From Micromonospora sp. CCTCC AA 2012012 (lineage in GTDB: Bacteria; Actinomycetota; Actinomycetes; Mycobacteriales; Micromonosporaceae), in the NCBI RefSeq assembly GCF_040499845.1, contig NZ_CP159342.1, forward strand, positions 6,076,001 through 6,140,000: 64,000 nucleotides of DNA. The letters are read 5' to 3'. The position numbers were made by a program, and so were the translations under genes. The notes under the pieces were generated by a model. It searched no databases. It was not told where the DNA came from and saw only the letters and a list, made by a program, of their open reading frames with translations. Numbering within the stretch: position 1 is the first letter of the stretch; the number at the start of each line of letters is the position of its first letter. Positions 53,952-62,659 of the stretch are shown piece by piece.

Positions 53952-55781
53952 ATGCAAGCCTCGACCCATCGGGCCGGCGCTCCGAAATGGATTGCGGCGG
54001 TCGCCGTGGCGGTCGTGACGGTGGTGCTGGCGACGGTCGCCTTCTACTACAGCGCGACCGCGGATGCCGCCACCGGCATCGCTGACGGCAAGAAGGTGAC
54101 CGTGTCCTCCACCGAACGGAAGACCGGCCACGACCTCAGCGGTCGCAACGCGGTGGACGGTGATTCCCGCACTCGCTGGTCGAGCAGGTTCGCCGACAAG
54201 CAGTGGATCCGGATCGACCTCGGTAGGAAGGTCCACATCGGCCGGGTGGTGCTCCGCTGGGAGGCGGCCTACGGCAAGGCGTACGAGATCCAGGTCTCGG
54301 CGAACGGCGACGACTGGAAGACGGCCTACCGCACCACCACCGGTGACGGTGGCAAGGACGAGCTGACCGTGAACGCCACCGGCCGGTACGTCCGGATGTA
54401 CGGCACGGTGCGGGCCACCCGTTACGGCTTCTCCCTGTACGAGTTCGAGGTCCACGCCGCCACGTCGGGCTCGACCCCGCCGCCGACGAAGGCGTCCGCG
54501 ACCCCGACGGCGAAGCCGTCACCGGGCACGTCCCGGTCGTCCGCGCCGGGCTCGACCGTCATGCCGTCCGCCGGCGGCCCGGCGATCAGTCCGCTGCTCG
54601 TCGGCAACAACGCCTGGTACTACCCGAGCGACAAGGTGTGGAAGGCGAGCCGCGGCGCCGGCCTGAAGATCGTCCGCATCGGCGGCCACGACTACGACGA
54701 GAAGATGCCGTCGAACGCGCAGCTGGAGACCTGGGTCAAGCAGATCAAGGCGATGGGTGCCGAGCCGATGATCCAGGTGTCGAAGCACCGCAGCCCGGAA
54801 GACGCGGCGAACGTCGTCCGGTACTTCAACAGCAAGGGCGGCAACTACGTCAAGTACTGGAACATCGGCAACGAGACGTGGATCGACGCCGGAAAGCCGA
54901 GCAAGAACGAAGAGCTGCGCAAGCTCGCGTTCCAGGAGGCCGGCTACATCAAGGCGCGTTCCTCGGCGATGAAGGCGGTCGACCCGTCCATCAGGATCTT
55001 CGGACCGGACGAGGCCGGCTACATCGACACCATCTACAACAGCCTGCTGGGCGGCGAGGCCGACATCACCGGCAAGGACGCGAAGGGCCGGTACTACATC
55101 GACGGCGTCACCTGGCACCGCTACGTCGGCGGGGATCTGGCCACGGCCGGGGCGAACGACATCATCTCGGGGATCAAGAAGGCCCGGGCCAAGGTCGACG
55201 AGGTCAACAAGAAGCGGGGCCGCACCGGCGGAAACGCCCTCCAGTGGGGCATCGGCGAGTTCAACAGCAAGGCCGGCGGCGGGGCCTGCTCGTACGCCGC
55301 CGGGCAGATGTTCGCACAGGTCTACGGTGCGGTGATGAAGTACGGGGGCGCCTACGCCACCGCGTGGTCGATGGCCGAGCACGGCGGTAGCTGCACCGAG
55401 AGCGACTTCGGTTTCCTCGACGCCAACCTGAAGCCGCGGTCGACCTATTACCACCTGCAGCTGGTGTCGCAGAACTTCACCGGTCGGTACGCGGACGGCA
55501 CCTCCAACGTCTCCACGATGCGGACCTACGGTGCGGTCGACGGCGGCAAGGTCGCGGTGATGCTGGTCAACGTCGGCGGGAAGCAGACCTGCAAGGTCCG
55601 GCTGAACACCGACGGCCAGACCGGCGGCTGCACGGTCGACATCGGCGCGGGTCTCAAGGTCACGCACACCCAGACGATCGGCGCGGCGACGTCGATGGTG
55701 CTGGTCTTCGACAAGAGCGGCAAGCTGACCAAGCGGATCACCTACGCCGCGGGTGGCGCGCCGAGGACCGAGACGTTCTGA
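53952..55781 (+). CDS. secreted F5/8 type C (CBM32) glycoside hydrolase
   Basis: A 609-residue exported protein: N-terminal signal-type segment (WIAAVAVAVVTVVLATVAFYYS), a discoidin/CBM32 carbohydrate-binding domain (about 42-175; DGDSRTRWSS, WIRIDLGRKVHIGRVVLRWE), a Pro/Thr/Ser linker, and a TIM-barrel catalytic domain of clan GH-A type. Likely acid/base Glu308 (WNIGNETW) and nucleophile Glu436 (GIGEFNS). A C-terminal beta-sandwich (VAVMLVNVGGKQTCKVRL) follows, as in arabinofuranosidase-like GH51/GH39 enzymes. ATG 53952 follows gaaggga. It stands opposite a LacI-kinase operon that may control it. Exact glycan specificity is unknown. Confidence 0.85.
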   Translation: MQASTHRAGAPKWIAAVAVAVVTVVLATVAFYYSATADAATGIADGKKVTVSSTERKTGHDLSGRNAVDGDSRTRWSSRFADKQWIRIDLGRKVHIGRVVLRWEAAYGKAYEIQVSANGDDWKTAYRTTTGDGGKDELTVNATGRYVRMYGTVRATRYGFSLYEFEVHAATSGSTPPPTKASATPTAKPSPGTSRSSAPGSTVMPSAGGPAISPLLVGNNAWYYPSDKVWKASRGAGLKIVRIGGHDYDEKMPSNAQLETWVKQIKAMGAEPMIQVSKHRSPEDAANVVRYFNSKGGNYVKYWNIGNETWIDAGKPSKNEELRKLAFQEAGYIKARSSAMKAVDPSIRIFGPDEAGYIDTIYNSLLGGEADITGKDAKGRYYIDGVTWHRYVGGDLATAGANDIISGIKKARAKVDEVNKKRGRTGGNALQWGIGEFNSKAGGGACSYAAGQMFAQVYGAVMKYGGAYATAWSMAEHGGSCTESDFGFLDANLKPRSTYYHLQLVSQNFTGRYADGTSNVSTMRTYGAVDGGKVAVMLVNVGGKQTCKVRLNTDGQTGGCTVDIGAGLKVTHTQTIGAATSMVLVFDKSGKLTKRITYAAGGAPRTETF

Positions 55782-55828
55782 GCGGACGGCCCGGGCGACC
55801 GCGTTCCGGAGCGTGAGCGACAGCGGGC

Positions 55829-55860
55829 GGGTCCCGGGGTGCAGGGCACTCCCGGGACCC
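55829..55860. terminator. terminator after the glycosidase gene
   Basis: A 14-bp stem with one bulged T at 55850 (arms 55829-55842 and 55846-55860) and a 3-nt loop. It lies between the glycosidase stop (55781) and the convergent kinase stop (55907). Confidence 0.8.
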
Positions 55861-55906
55861 GTTCCGCGCGTCCACGAGGTGGCGGTCCGGCGGCCGGCGC
55901 CGCTCG

Positions 55907-57310
55907 TCAGCCGCCGGTCGACCCGTCGCCCCGGGCACCGAGAGCCGTCCGGAAGGCCACGGCGAACCGCTCAAGGGCGCGGTCGAGTTCCGCTGCCGCG
56001 GCGGCGGTGACCCGGCCCTCGCGTACGCGATCGGCGACGCGGCGCCGGAGGGCGCCCATCTCACGGTCCAGGGCACGGCCGTCCGACACCCCGTTCCTCG
56101 TCAGGTTGGCAAGGGCCTGCCGCAGGTCCTGTGCCGCGTCCGGGGACATCCCGCCCTGCCGCGCGTTGCGGTCGATCACCGCGTACACCTGCTCCCGCGC
56201 TGCGGACACGGTCAACAACGGCGTCCGGCCGGTACGGCGGGGCGGGGCGGGGCGCGGGCTGCCCACGGTTGCGCCCGTCGTCCTCGGCGGGCCCGGCGTG
56301 CCGGGCACCGGAGTGGCCGGCGGCGTCGGCGCGGTACGCGGCGGTGGGTCGCCCGGCGACGACGCCCAGACCGCGACGACGCCGACGGCGGCGGCGAGGC
56401 CGAGGCCGGTCGTCACGATCGCCCGGCGTCGGGCCGGCCGTCGGGGCGGCGGTCCGGGCCAGGCCCGGACCGCCGCCGAGGATCGGCCGTCCACCAGGGC
56501 CATGAGGCTCGCGGCGACCTCCGCCGCGCTCGGTCGCAGGTCCGGCTCGGGACGCAGGCAGCGCTGACAGAGTTCCGCCAGCTCGGCCGGCGCGCCGGGG
56601 GGTGCCGGCGGCACGCTCGGCCGCCGGACCGCCGCCAGCTCGTCCCAGGTGGTCTCGGGGTACGGCGGCCGGCCGGCCAGCATCTCGAACAGCAGCGCGC
56701 CCAGTGCGTAGACGTCGCTCGCCGGTGCCACGGCCGCCCCGGCGACCCGCTCCGGCGGGACGTACGGCGGCGTGCCGAACGTCCAGCCCGACCCGTCGTC
56801 GGGTTCGCCGATCCGGGCGTTGATCCCGAAGTCGACGACTTTGACACCGTCCGGTGTGAGCAGCACGTTCTCCGGGTTGATGTCCCGGTGCACGATCGCG
56901 TCGGCGTGCGCCGCCACCAGCACCCGGGCGACCCGTTGGGCGATCCGCGCCGCGTCCGGCCAGGACAGCGGCCCGTCCGCGAGCACTTCGGCGAGGGGCT
57001 CGCCGGTCACCAACTGCATGACCATGAAGAAGACCCGGTCGCCGTCGGGGGAGGTGGCCTCGCCGCAGTCGTGGACGGTGACCACGTCGGGGTGGGCGAG
57101 CCGGGCGGTGGCGCGCGACTCACGCCGGAGCAACTCGTGTGCAGCGGCGCGCAGCGGCGCGTCGACGACCGGCAGCTTGACCGCCACCATCCGGTGCAGC
57201 GTCTCGTCGTGAGCCCGCCAGATCACCGACATGCCGCCCAGGCGCAGCCGCTCCGTCATCCGGTAGCGGCCGGCGAGCAGGTCGCCCTCGACCGGCCAGG
57301 GCCGGCTCAT
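55907..57310 (-). CDS. Ser/Thr protein kinase with atypical catalytic loop
   Basis: Hanks-type kinase of 467 residues: N-terminal kinase domain (about 15-270), Pro/Arg juxtamembrane stretch, one transmembrane helix (IVTTGLGLAAAVGVVAVWAS), and a ~150-residue extracytoplasmic Pro-rich and helical part without PASTA repeats. VAVK Lys45, the catalytic HRD (141-143) and DFG (160-162) are present, but the loop is HRDINPEN, with Asn145 where Ser/Thr kinases have Lys, and the P-loop is short (LRLGGMSVIW). APE is PPE. It may be weakly active or a pseudokinase. ATG 57310 overlaps the LacI gene stop (ATGA). Confidence 0.88.
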   Translation of the reverse strand: MSRPWPVEGDLLAGRYRMTERLRLGGMSVIWRAHDETLHRMVAVKLPVVDAPLRAAAHELLRRESRATARLAHPDVVTVHDCGEATSPDGDRVFFMVMQLVTGEPLAEVLADGPLSWPDAARIAQRVARVLVAAHADAIVHRDINPENVLLTPDGVKVVDFGINARIGEPDDGSGWTFGTPPYVPPERVAGAAVAPASDVYALGALLFEMLAGRPPYPETTWDELAAVRRPSVPPAPPGAPAELAELCQRCLRPEPDLRPSAAEVAASLMALVDGRSSAAVRAWPGPPPRRPARRRAIVTTGLGLAAAVGVVAVWASSPGDPPPRTAPTPPATPVPGTPGPPRTTGATVGSPRPAPPRRTGRTPLLTVSAAREQVYAVIDRNARQGGMSPDAAQDLRQALANLTRNGVSDGRALDREMGALRRRVADRVREGRVTAAAAAELDRALERFAVAFRTALGARGDGSTGG

Positions 57311-58311
57311 GCCGACTCGCGCAGGACCAGCTCGATCGGCAGCACGGCGTCGCCGGACGGCTCGCCGGGCGTCGACAGGTCCGTGAGCAGCAGCTCCGCG
57401 GCGAGCCTGCCGAGCGTCTCGATCGGCTGGCGTACGGTCGAGAGCGCGGGCGTCGCCATCCGGGCGACGGCCGCGTCGTCGAATCCGATGACGGCGACGT
57501 CGTCGGGGACGCGGCGCCCGGCCCGGCGCAGCGCGTGCAGCGCGCCCACCGCCATCAGGTCCGAGGCGACGAAGACCGCGTCCAGGCGGGGTTGCCGGTC
57601 CAACAGCCAGTTCATGGCGTGGGCGCCGGAACCCTGGGTGAAGTCGCCGTGGGCGACCGGCGGAACGGGCAACCCGGCACTCGCCAGCGCGGACCGGTAT
57701 CCGGTCAGCCGGCCGTCGGCGGCGGAGACCCCCGGTGGGCCGGCGATGTTGGTGATCACGCGACGGCCCTGGTGCGCCAGGTACTCGACGGCCTGCCGCG
57801 CGCCACCGGCGTTGTCGACGTCGACGTACCGGCCGGAGGCCCTGCCGGGTGGGCGTCCGATCCAGCGCAGCGGGACGCCGGCGCCGGCCACGACGGTGGC
57901 CAGTGGGTCCTCCTTGTGGAGGCTGGCCACCAGGAGAGCGTCGGCGTGCCGGCCGGCCAGGAACCGCTCGGTCGAGTGCAGCGCGTCGCTGCACGACGAG
58001 GTCAGGACCAGGGAGATGCCCTCGCGGGACAGGGCCTGCTCCACCCCGGCGACCAGGCGGGCGAAGTACGGGTCGGCGAACATGCGGCTGGTCGACCGGC
58101 CGATCAGAAGGGCGACGGCGGCCGGGGCCCCGCTGCTCGTCGTGCCGGCGAGGCGCTGACGGCGCTGGTATCCGAGGCTGCCCAGCGCGGCGTGGACCCG
58201 CTGGCGGACCTGGGTGGTGACCCGGGCCGACCCGGTCAGCACCCGGGAGACTGTGGCCTGCGACACGCCAGCGGCCGCCGCCACGTCCGAGAGTCTGGGC
58301 TTCTCAGGCAT
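57307..58311 (-). CDS. LacI-family transcriptional regulator
   Basis: A 334-residue LacI/GalR repressor. The N-terminal helix-turn-helix is RLSDVAAAAGVSQATVSRVLTGS followed by the hinge helix; the ligand-binding type I periplasmic fold has VALLIGRSTSRMFADPYFARLV and DDVAVIGFDDAAVARMATPALSTVRQP. ATG 58311 (MPEKPRL) is the expected family start. It heads a two-gene minus-strand operon with the kinase and lies near a secreted glycosidase gene, so control of glycan use is the natural hypothesis. A candidate promoter (ATGACC, 18 nt, CATTCT) lies in the 116-nt gap to ung. Confidence 0.93.
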   Translation of the reverse strand: MPEKPRLSDVAAAAGVSQATVSRVLTGSARVTTQVRQRVHAALGSLGYQRRQRLAGTTSSGAPAAVALLIGRSTSRMFADPYFARLVAGVEQALSREGISLVLTSSCSDALHSTERFLAGRHADALLVASLHKEDPLATVVAGAGVPLRWIGRPPGRASGRYVDVDNAGGARQAVEYLAHQGRRVITNIAGPPGVSAADGRLTGYRSALASAGLPVPPVAHGDFTQGSGAHAMNWLLDRQPRLDAVFVASDLMAVGALHALRRAGRRVPDDVAVIGFDDAAVARMATPALSTVRQPIETLGRLAAELLLTDLSTPGEPSGDAVLPIELVLRESA

Positions 58312-58427
58312 CGAACTCCGCTGTTCGTTCGGCCGGGGAATCACAGAATGCCCTATCCTCCCGTGCCGGGTCATGTCGGTCGCGGCTGGTAGGAAAGAGG
58401 CCCGACCCAGCCGACGAGAGGTTGCCG

Positions 58428-59129
58428 ATGCCCGACGACACCCCCACCCTCGACCTGTTGGCGCTGCTCCCCGACGACTGGCGCGAGGTGCTCACCCCGC
58501 ACCTCGACCCGGCCCGCACCGCCGCGCTGGCCGAGTTCGTCGCCCGGGAGTACGCGACGCAGACCGTCTTCCCGCCGGTCGAGGACCTCTTCTCCGCCTA
58601 CCGGCTGTGCGGGCCGGCGCAGTGCCGGGTGCTGATCCTCGGGCAGGACCCCTACCACAAGGCGGGGCAGGCGCACGGCCTCAGCTTCAGCGTGCGCGAG
58701 GGCGTGACGGTGCCGCCGTCGCTGCGCAACGTCTTCAAGGAGTTGGGCGAGGACCTGGGCGTGCCGAAGCCCCGCAGCGGCAACCTGGACGGCTGGGCGG
58801 CGCAGGGTGTGCTGCTGCTCAACTCGGTGCTCACCGTCCGCCAGGCCACCCCCGGGTCGCACGCGAACTCCGGGTGGGAGGAGTTCACCGACGCCACCAT
58901 CCGTGCCCTGGACGCCCTCGACCAGCGTGTCGTCTTCCTGCTCTGGGGCGGGTACGCCCGCAAGAAGGCGGCCCTGGTCACCAACCCGCGGCACGTGGTG
59001 CTGGAGGCGGGGCATCCCAGCCCGATGAACCCGCGCGGCTTCCTCGGCAGCCGGCCGTTCAGCGCGGCCAACAAGGCCCTCGCCGACGCCGGCCTGCCCA
59101 CCGTCGACTGGGAGCGGTCAGCCGGCTGA
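58428..59129 (+). CDS. ung: uracil-DNA glycosylase (family 1)
   Basis: Removes uracil from DNA in base-excision repair. The catalytic aspartate is D74 in ILGQDPYHKAGQAHGLSFSV, and the leucine-intercalation/His loop is GHPSPMNPRGF. Length is 233 residues. ATG 58428 follows gagagg by 6 nt; a TTG at 58422 in frame would overlap that site. It stands alone between the LacI gene (divergent) and the radical SAM cassette, and is followed by a hairpin. Confidence 0.97.
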   Translation: MPDDTPTLDLLALLPDDWREVLTPHLDPARTAALAEFVAREYATQTVFPPVEDLFSAYRLCGPAQCRVLILGQDPYHKAGQAHGLSFSVREGVTVPPSLRNVFKELGEDLGVPKPRSGNLDGWAAQGVLLLNSVLTVRQATPGSHANSGWEEFTDATIRALDALDQRVVFLLWGGYARKKAALVTNPRHVVLEAGHPSPMNPRGFLGSRPFSAANKALADAGLPTVDWERSAG

Positions 59130-59132
59130 CCT

Positions 59133-59161
59133 GCCCGGCCGGGCGGCGCCGGCGGCCGGGC
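59133..59161 (+). terminator. hairpin after ung
   Basis: A perfect 9-bp GC stem (arms 59133-59141 and 59153-59161) with an 11-nt loop starts 4 nt after the ung stop. No T-tract. Confidence 0.65.
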
Positions 59162-59252
59162 GGACGTGTCAGCTCAAGGACAGGTGCCTGGACGGCGACG
59201 GTTCGTGGTCGCACCGTCATGAGCAGTAATCCCACTCTCCGTGAGGTGGCTC

Positions 59253-59645
59253 ATGGCAAAGATCATCAACCTGCGCGCGCCGGAATCGATGCGCCTGCAC
59301 GACCTGCCCGAGCGGGAGATCGAGAAGTACGTCACCGAGCAGGCCGACCGGATCCTCTCCGTGCTCCCGGAGGAGATCCGGCCGGCTGGCGTCAACACCG
59401 TCGTCATCGACGCGCTGCGTCCCGGCACGGCGGCGGACCCGGGTGTCTGGGCCGAGTGGAGCCGGGCCTGCTGCGGACACCGCAGCCGGATCGAGGACTT
59501 CGAGGAGCCGGTCCTGCAGGAGTGGACCGCCGACGGCAGCCTGACGCACATCGACGCCCGCGGTCAGCACGTCGAGTCCCAGCTGCGCCACACCACCCTC
59601 GAATATCCCGACATGCACCAGGCCGGCGGGGCCGGCGCGGCGTAG
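59253..59645 (+). CDS. 130-residue protein of unknown family, first gene of the radical SAM cassette
   Basis: I do not recognise this protein. The 130 residues start MAKIINLRAPESMRLHDLP, continue with a charged helical segment (EREIEKYVTEQADRIL), then RPGTAADPGVWAEWSRACCGHRSR with an adjacent Cys pair, and end in a Gly/Ala-rich tail (QAGGAGAA). There is no signal peptide. ATG 59253 follows gtgaggtgg. It precedes the radical SAM gene by 11 nt, the position where a RiPP precursor or its leader-binding partner would sit. Candidate modifiable residues include the Trp pair (VWAEW), the Cys pair and the Tyr near the end, but this is speculation. Confidence 0.75.
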   Translation: MAKIINLRAPESMRLHDLPEREIEKYVTEQADRILSVLPEEIRPAGVNTVVIDALRPGTAADPGVWAEWSRACCGHRSRIEDFEEPVLQEWTADGSLTHIDARGQHVESQLRHTTLEYPDMHQAGGAGAA

Positions 59646-59656
59646 GTCCGGCCGCC

Positions 59657-61042
59657 ATGCCACCGGTCGCGCTCACCCTGCACCGGAGCCGGTTCGACCC
59701 GGACCGGGTTCGGACCCTGCCCCGCGACGGGCACCTCCTGGTCATCGACCAGGTCTCCGGCCGGTGGACCACGGTCGACCAGCGGGTGGAGCCCCTGCTC
59801 CCGCTGGTCGACCAGCCGCCGGCGCTGCTGCCCACCGCCGCCCGGGAGCCGGTCGCCCGGCTCCGCCAGCTCCTGCTCGACCAGGGGATCGGGGTGGTCG
59901 GCGGTGAGAAACGGTTCAGCGAGCTGAACACGCTGATCCTGAAACTCACCAACGCGTGCAACCACGCCTGTGCCTACTGCTACGACTTCGAGGTCTTCGA
60001 GAAGGCCACCACCATCGACCGGGCGGTCGCGGTGGCCGCGATCGAGCAGGCTCTGGAGATCGCACCGGCCGAGCTGGCGGTGATCCTGCACGGCGGCGAA
60101 CCGATGCTGCTCTGGCCGCTCATCGAGGACCTGGTGGTCACCGGGGAACGGCTCGCCGCCGAGCGCGGCCGGCGGATCCGGTTCGTCGGGCAGAGCAACT
60201 TCTCCCGGCTCACCGACCGGGTGGTGGAGTTCTCCGGCGCCCACGACATCGCCTGGGGTGTCTCGGTCGACGGGCCACCGCCGGTGCACGACCTGTTCCG
60301 CCGGGACCACCGCGGGCGCGGCACGTACGACGCGTTCGCCTCGGCGCTGGCCCGCTACCCGGACTTCGTCCGGTCGGCCGGGGTGATGAGCACCATCACG
60401 GCCGCGAACCAGCGGCTGCTGCTGCCGCTGGCCCGGCACTTCCGGGACGTCGGGATGACTACCTGGGACTGAAGCCTCTTCCAACCGATCGGGCGCGGTC
60501 GCGCCGACGCGGCCCGGTTCGGTCTGGATCCGGCGGTGCTGGCCGAGGCGTGGGAGGAGCTCTTCGTGGCGGTGGAGGGCGGCGAGTTTGCCGGCTTCGC
60601 CGTGCTGCCGGTGAAGAAGTACCTGGACAACTTCCTCGCCGGGCCGGGCGGCAACATGTGCCTGCGCGGCGACTGCGGGGCCGCCCGGGACCTGCTCTCG
60701 GTCTCCTCGGACGGCACCGTGGAGGCGTGCGACTGCATCGACCCGACCGGCCCCCTCGCCGGGCTCGGCACGGTGGCCGGCGGTCTGGCCGACGCCCGAC
60801 GCAGTGACGTCGCCACCACCATCCGGCACCGTGACCTCTCGGCGAGCCGGTGCGCGGACTGCCTCTGGCTGGGGGTGTGCGGCGGCACCTGCCTGGCGCA
60901 CGCCCCGTCGCTCAACGAGGTGTGGGACAGCGGCTGCGCGGTGGCGTTGAGCGCCTTCGACCGGATCTCGCTCTCGCTGGTGCGCGGGGACGGGCTGCTG
61001 GACTGGCTGCGCAGCCTGACGGCGGGATGCGCCCATGCGTAG
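59657..61042 (+). pseudogene. radical SAM/SPASM maturase-like gene interrupted by in-frame TGA
   Basis: A 462-codon frame from ATG 59657 with one TGA at codon 272 (60470-60472); both halves are in the same frame. The first half has the radical SAM CX3CX2C motif (C101, C105, C108; CNHACAYC), ILHGGEPMLLW and GVSVDGPP. The second half resumes with SLFQPIGRG and carries a SPASM-type cluster set: CLRGDC, EACDC, CX2CX5CX3C (CADCLWLGVCGGTC) and a final Cys. Such proteins usually modify peptides. TGA could be a TGG (Trp) nonsense change, a sequencing error, or a recoded codon. Its stop overlaps the next gene by 8 nt. If translation ends at the TGA, the SPASM domain is lost. Confidence 0.85.
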
Positions 61043-61910
61043 CCTGGCCGCCGCGCTCCAGGAGCTCTCCTTCGACCCGCTTTACGCCCGGGTCCTCGGC
61101 GACCGGGGCACTGCGGAGGTCGACGAGCTGGCCGGCTGGCTCGCCGCGGGCGACCCGTACCGGGAGAACCAGCGGATCGGGCAGGCGTTGGCGGCGGTCG
61201 ACGGTGACAGCGGGCCCGAAGCCGTCCGGCGGGTGCTGGCCCACCAGCTCTGGTGTGCCTGGCGGCAGGCCCGCTGGACGGCGGGGGCGGCCCGGCCGCT
61301 GCCGGTCGCGCAGGTGGTGGGTGCCGAGTGGCTGACCGAGACCGCCGGCCACCCCACGGTGCTGGTGTCCCCGCTGACCGTGCCCGCCCCGGACGCGTTG
61401 CACGCCGTGGCCGAGGTCTTCGGTGACCGTCCGCTGGTCGCCTTCGGCGAGGAGACCAGCAGCGCCGAACTGCCCGACGGGGTCCGGGTGCCGGTGGTCT
61501 CCGAGGGCAGCGGGGCGCTGCGCCGGATCCTGGCCACCCTCGCCGGCGGTGGGGTGCTGTGCACCTACCCGGACTTCGTCTATCCGGGGCGGGGCGTGGA
61601 ACCGGTCACCCTGTTCGGGCGGCGCCGACCGATCTCCGCGGGCTTCGTCTCGCTGGCCGCCCGACCGGGCACCATGCTGCTCCCGGCGGTTCTGCACCGC
61701 CGCGACGACCGGCTGGTCCTGCGGCTCGAGGAGCCGCTGCTGGTCGGTGACCGTCCCGCCGACCGGGCGGCGGCCCGGGCCGGGCTGCGACAGGTGCTGG
61801 CCGACGTGCTGGCCGCGCTGATCAGCCGGGCACCGGAGCAGTGGCTGCTGCTGCCCACGCTGACCTTCGACAGCCCGCAGCTCGCGCCGCTGCCGGCCGC
61901 TGGTCGCTGA
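61035..61910 (+). CDS. LpxL/HtrB-like acyltransferase-domain protein
   Basis: A 291-residue protein whose second half resembles bacterial lipid A/phosphatidylinositol mannoside-type acyltransferases: GGGVLCTYPDFVYPGRG, VTLFGRRRPISAGFVSLA, MLLPAVLHRRDDRLVLRLEEPL, and RAPEQWLLLPTLTFDSP, matching the PEQW-type end motif. The usual catalytic HxxxxD/E is not obvious, since the N-terminal half is diverged, so activity is uncertain. No transmembrane helix is evident. ATG 61035 overlaps the radical SAM frame, so the three genes at 59253-61910 form one operon. The family assignment is moderate. Confidence 0.7.
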   Translation: MRSLAAALQELSFDPLYARVLGDRGTAEVDELAGWLAAGDPYRENQRIGQALAAVDGDSGPEAVRRVLAHQLWCAWRQARWTAGAARPLPVAQVVGAEWLTETAGHPTVLVSPLTVPAPDALHAVAEVFGDRPLVAFGEETSSAELPDGVRVPVVSEGSGALRRILATLAGGGVLCTYPDFVYPGRGVEPVTLFGRRRPISAGFVSLAARPGTMLLPAVLHRRDDRLVLRLEEPLLVGDRPADRAAARAGLRQVLADVLAALISRAPEQWLLLPTLTFDSPQLAPLPAAGR

Positions 61911-61981
61911 TCCGGTGGCGGGCCGGCGGACGGCCGGGGGGTGACGGGGGGTGACCGGGGCGGCGGCTAGGCTGGCTTACC

Positions 61982-62659
61982 GTGCTCGTACTGGTGGTGG
62001 ACTCCTCGACGCCCGCGGTGACCGCGGCGCTGGTCGAGGTCTCGGCGGACGGCGTCACGCCCCGCGCGCAGCGGTGCACCGTCGACGCGCGGGCGCACGG
62101 TGAGCTGCTCGCCCCGCAGGTCGACGCGGTGCTGGCCGACCTCGACGCCCGCCCGCGTGACCTGACCGCGATCGTCGCGGGGCTCGGCCCCGGCCCGTTC
62201 ACCGGCCTGCGGGTGGGGCTGGTCACGGCCGCCACCATGGGGCAGGTGCTCGGCATCCCCACGTACGGTGTCTGCTCGCTGGACGGCATCGGCCACCCGG
62301 CGGCGGCCGGCGAGCCGGTCCTCGCGGCGAGCGACGCCCGGCGTCGGGAGGTCTACTGGGCCGTCTACGACGGCGCGGGCCAGCGGATCGCCGGGCCGAA
62401 CGTGGACGCCCCCGCGGTCGCCGCCGAGCGGGCCCGCGACCTGGCCGTCACGGTCGCGGTCGGTGACGGCGCGCACCGGTACGCGGACGTGCTCGGGCTG
62501 CCGCTGCGGGCCGAGCCGCGCTACCCGGACCCGACGGTGCTGGCCGCGCTGGCCGCGGAGCGGATCCGGGCGCAGGCCCCCGGCGAGCCGCTCACCCCGC
62601 TCTACCTGCGCCGCCCCGACGCGGTCGCCGCGACCGGCCACAAGCCGGTCCTGCCATGA
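61982..62659 (+). CDS. tsaB: tRNA threonylcarbamoyladenosine biosynthesis protein TsaB
   Basis: Non-catalytic ASKHA-fold partner of TsaD in t6A37 synthesis. The N-terminal VVDSSTPAVTAAL and the signature GLGPGPFTGLRVGLVTA are clear. The length, 225 residues, is normal. GTG 61982 lies 8 nt after TAGGCT (61968-61973), so it has its own promoter, needed here because tsaE is far upstream. It overlaps rimI by 4 nt (ATGA). Confidence 0.95.
   Translation: MLVLVVDSSTPAVTAALVEVSADGVTPRAQRCTVDARAHGELLAPQVDAVLADLDARPRDLTAIVAGLGPGPFTGLRVGLVTAATMGQVLGIPTYGVCSLDGIGHPAAAGEPVLAASDARRREVYWAVYDGAGQRIAGPNVDAPAVAAERARDLAVTVAVGDGAHRYADVLGLPLRAEPRYPDPTVLAALAAERIRAQAPGEPLTPLYLRRPDAVAATGHKPVLP

Noticed and set aside
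60492..60505. Possible bacterial SECIS hairpin after the radical SAM TGA
   Set aside because: The stem is only 5 bp, the GGTC loop is about 24 nt past the TGA, and Trp (TGG) is the simplest ancestral codon; no selenocysteine genes are visible here.
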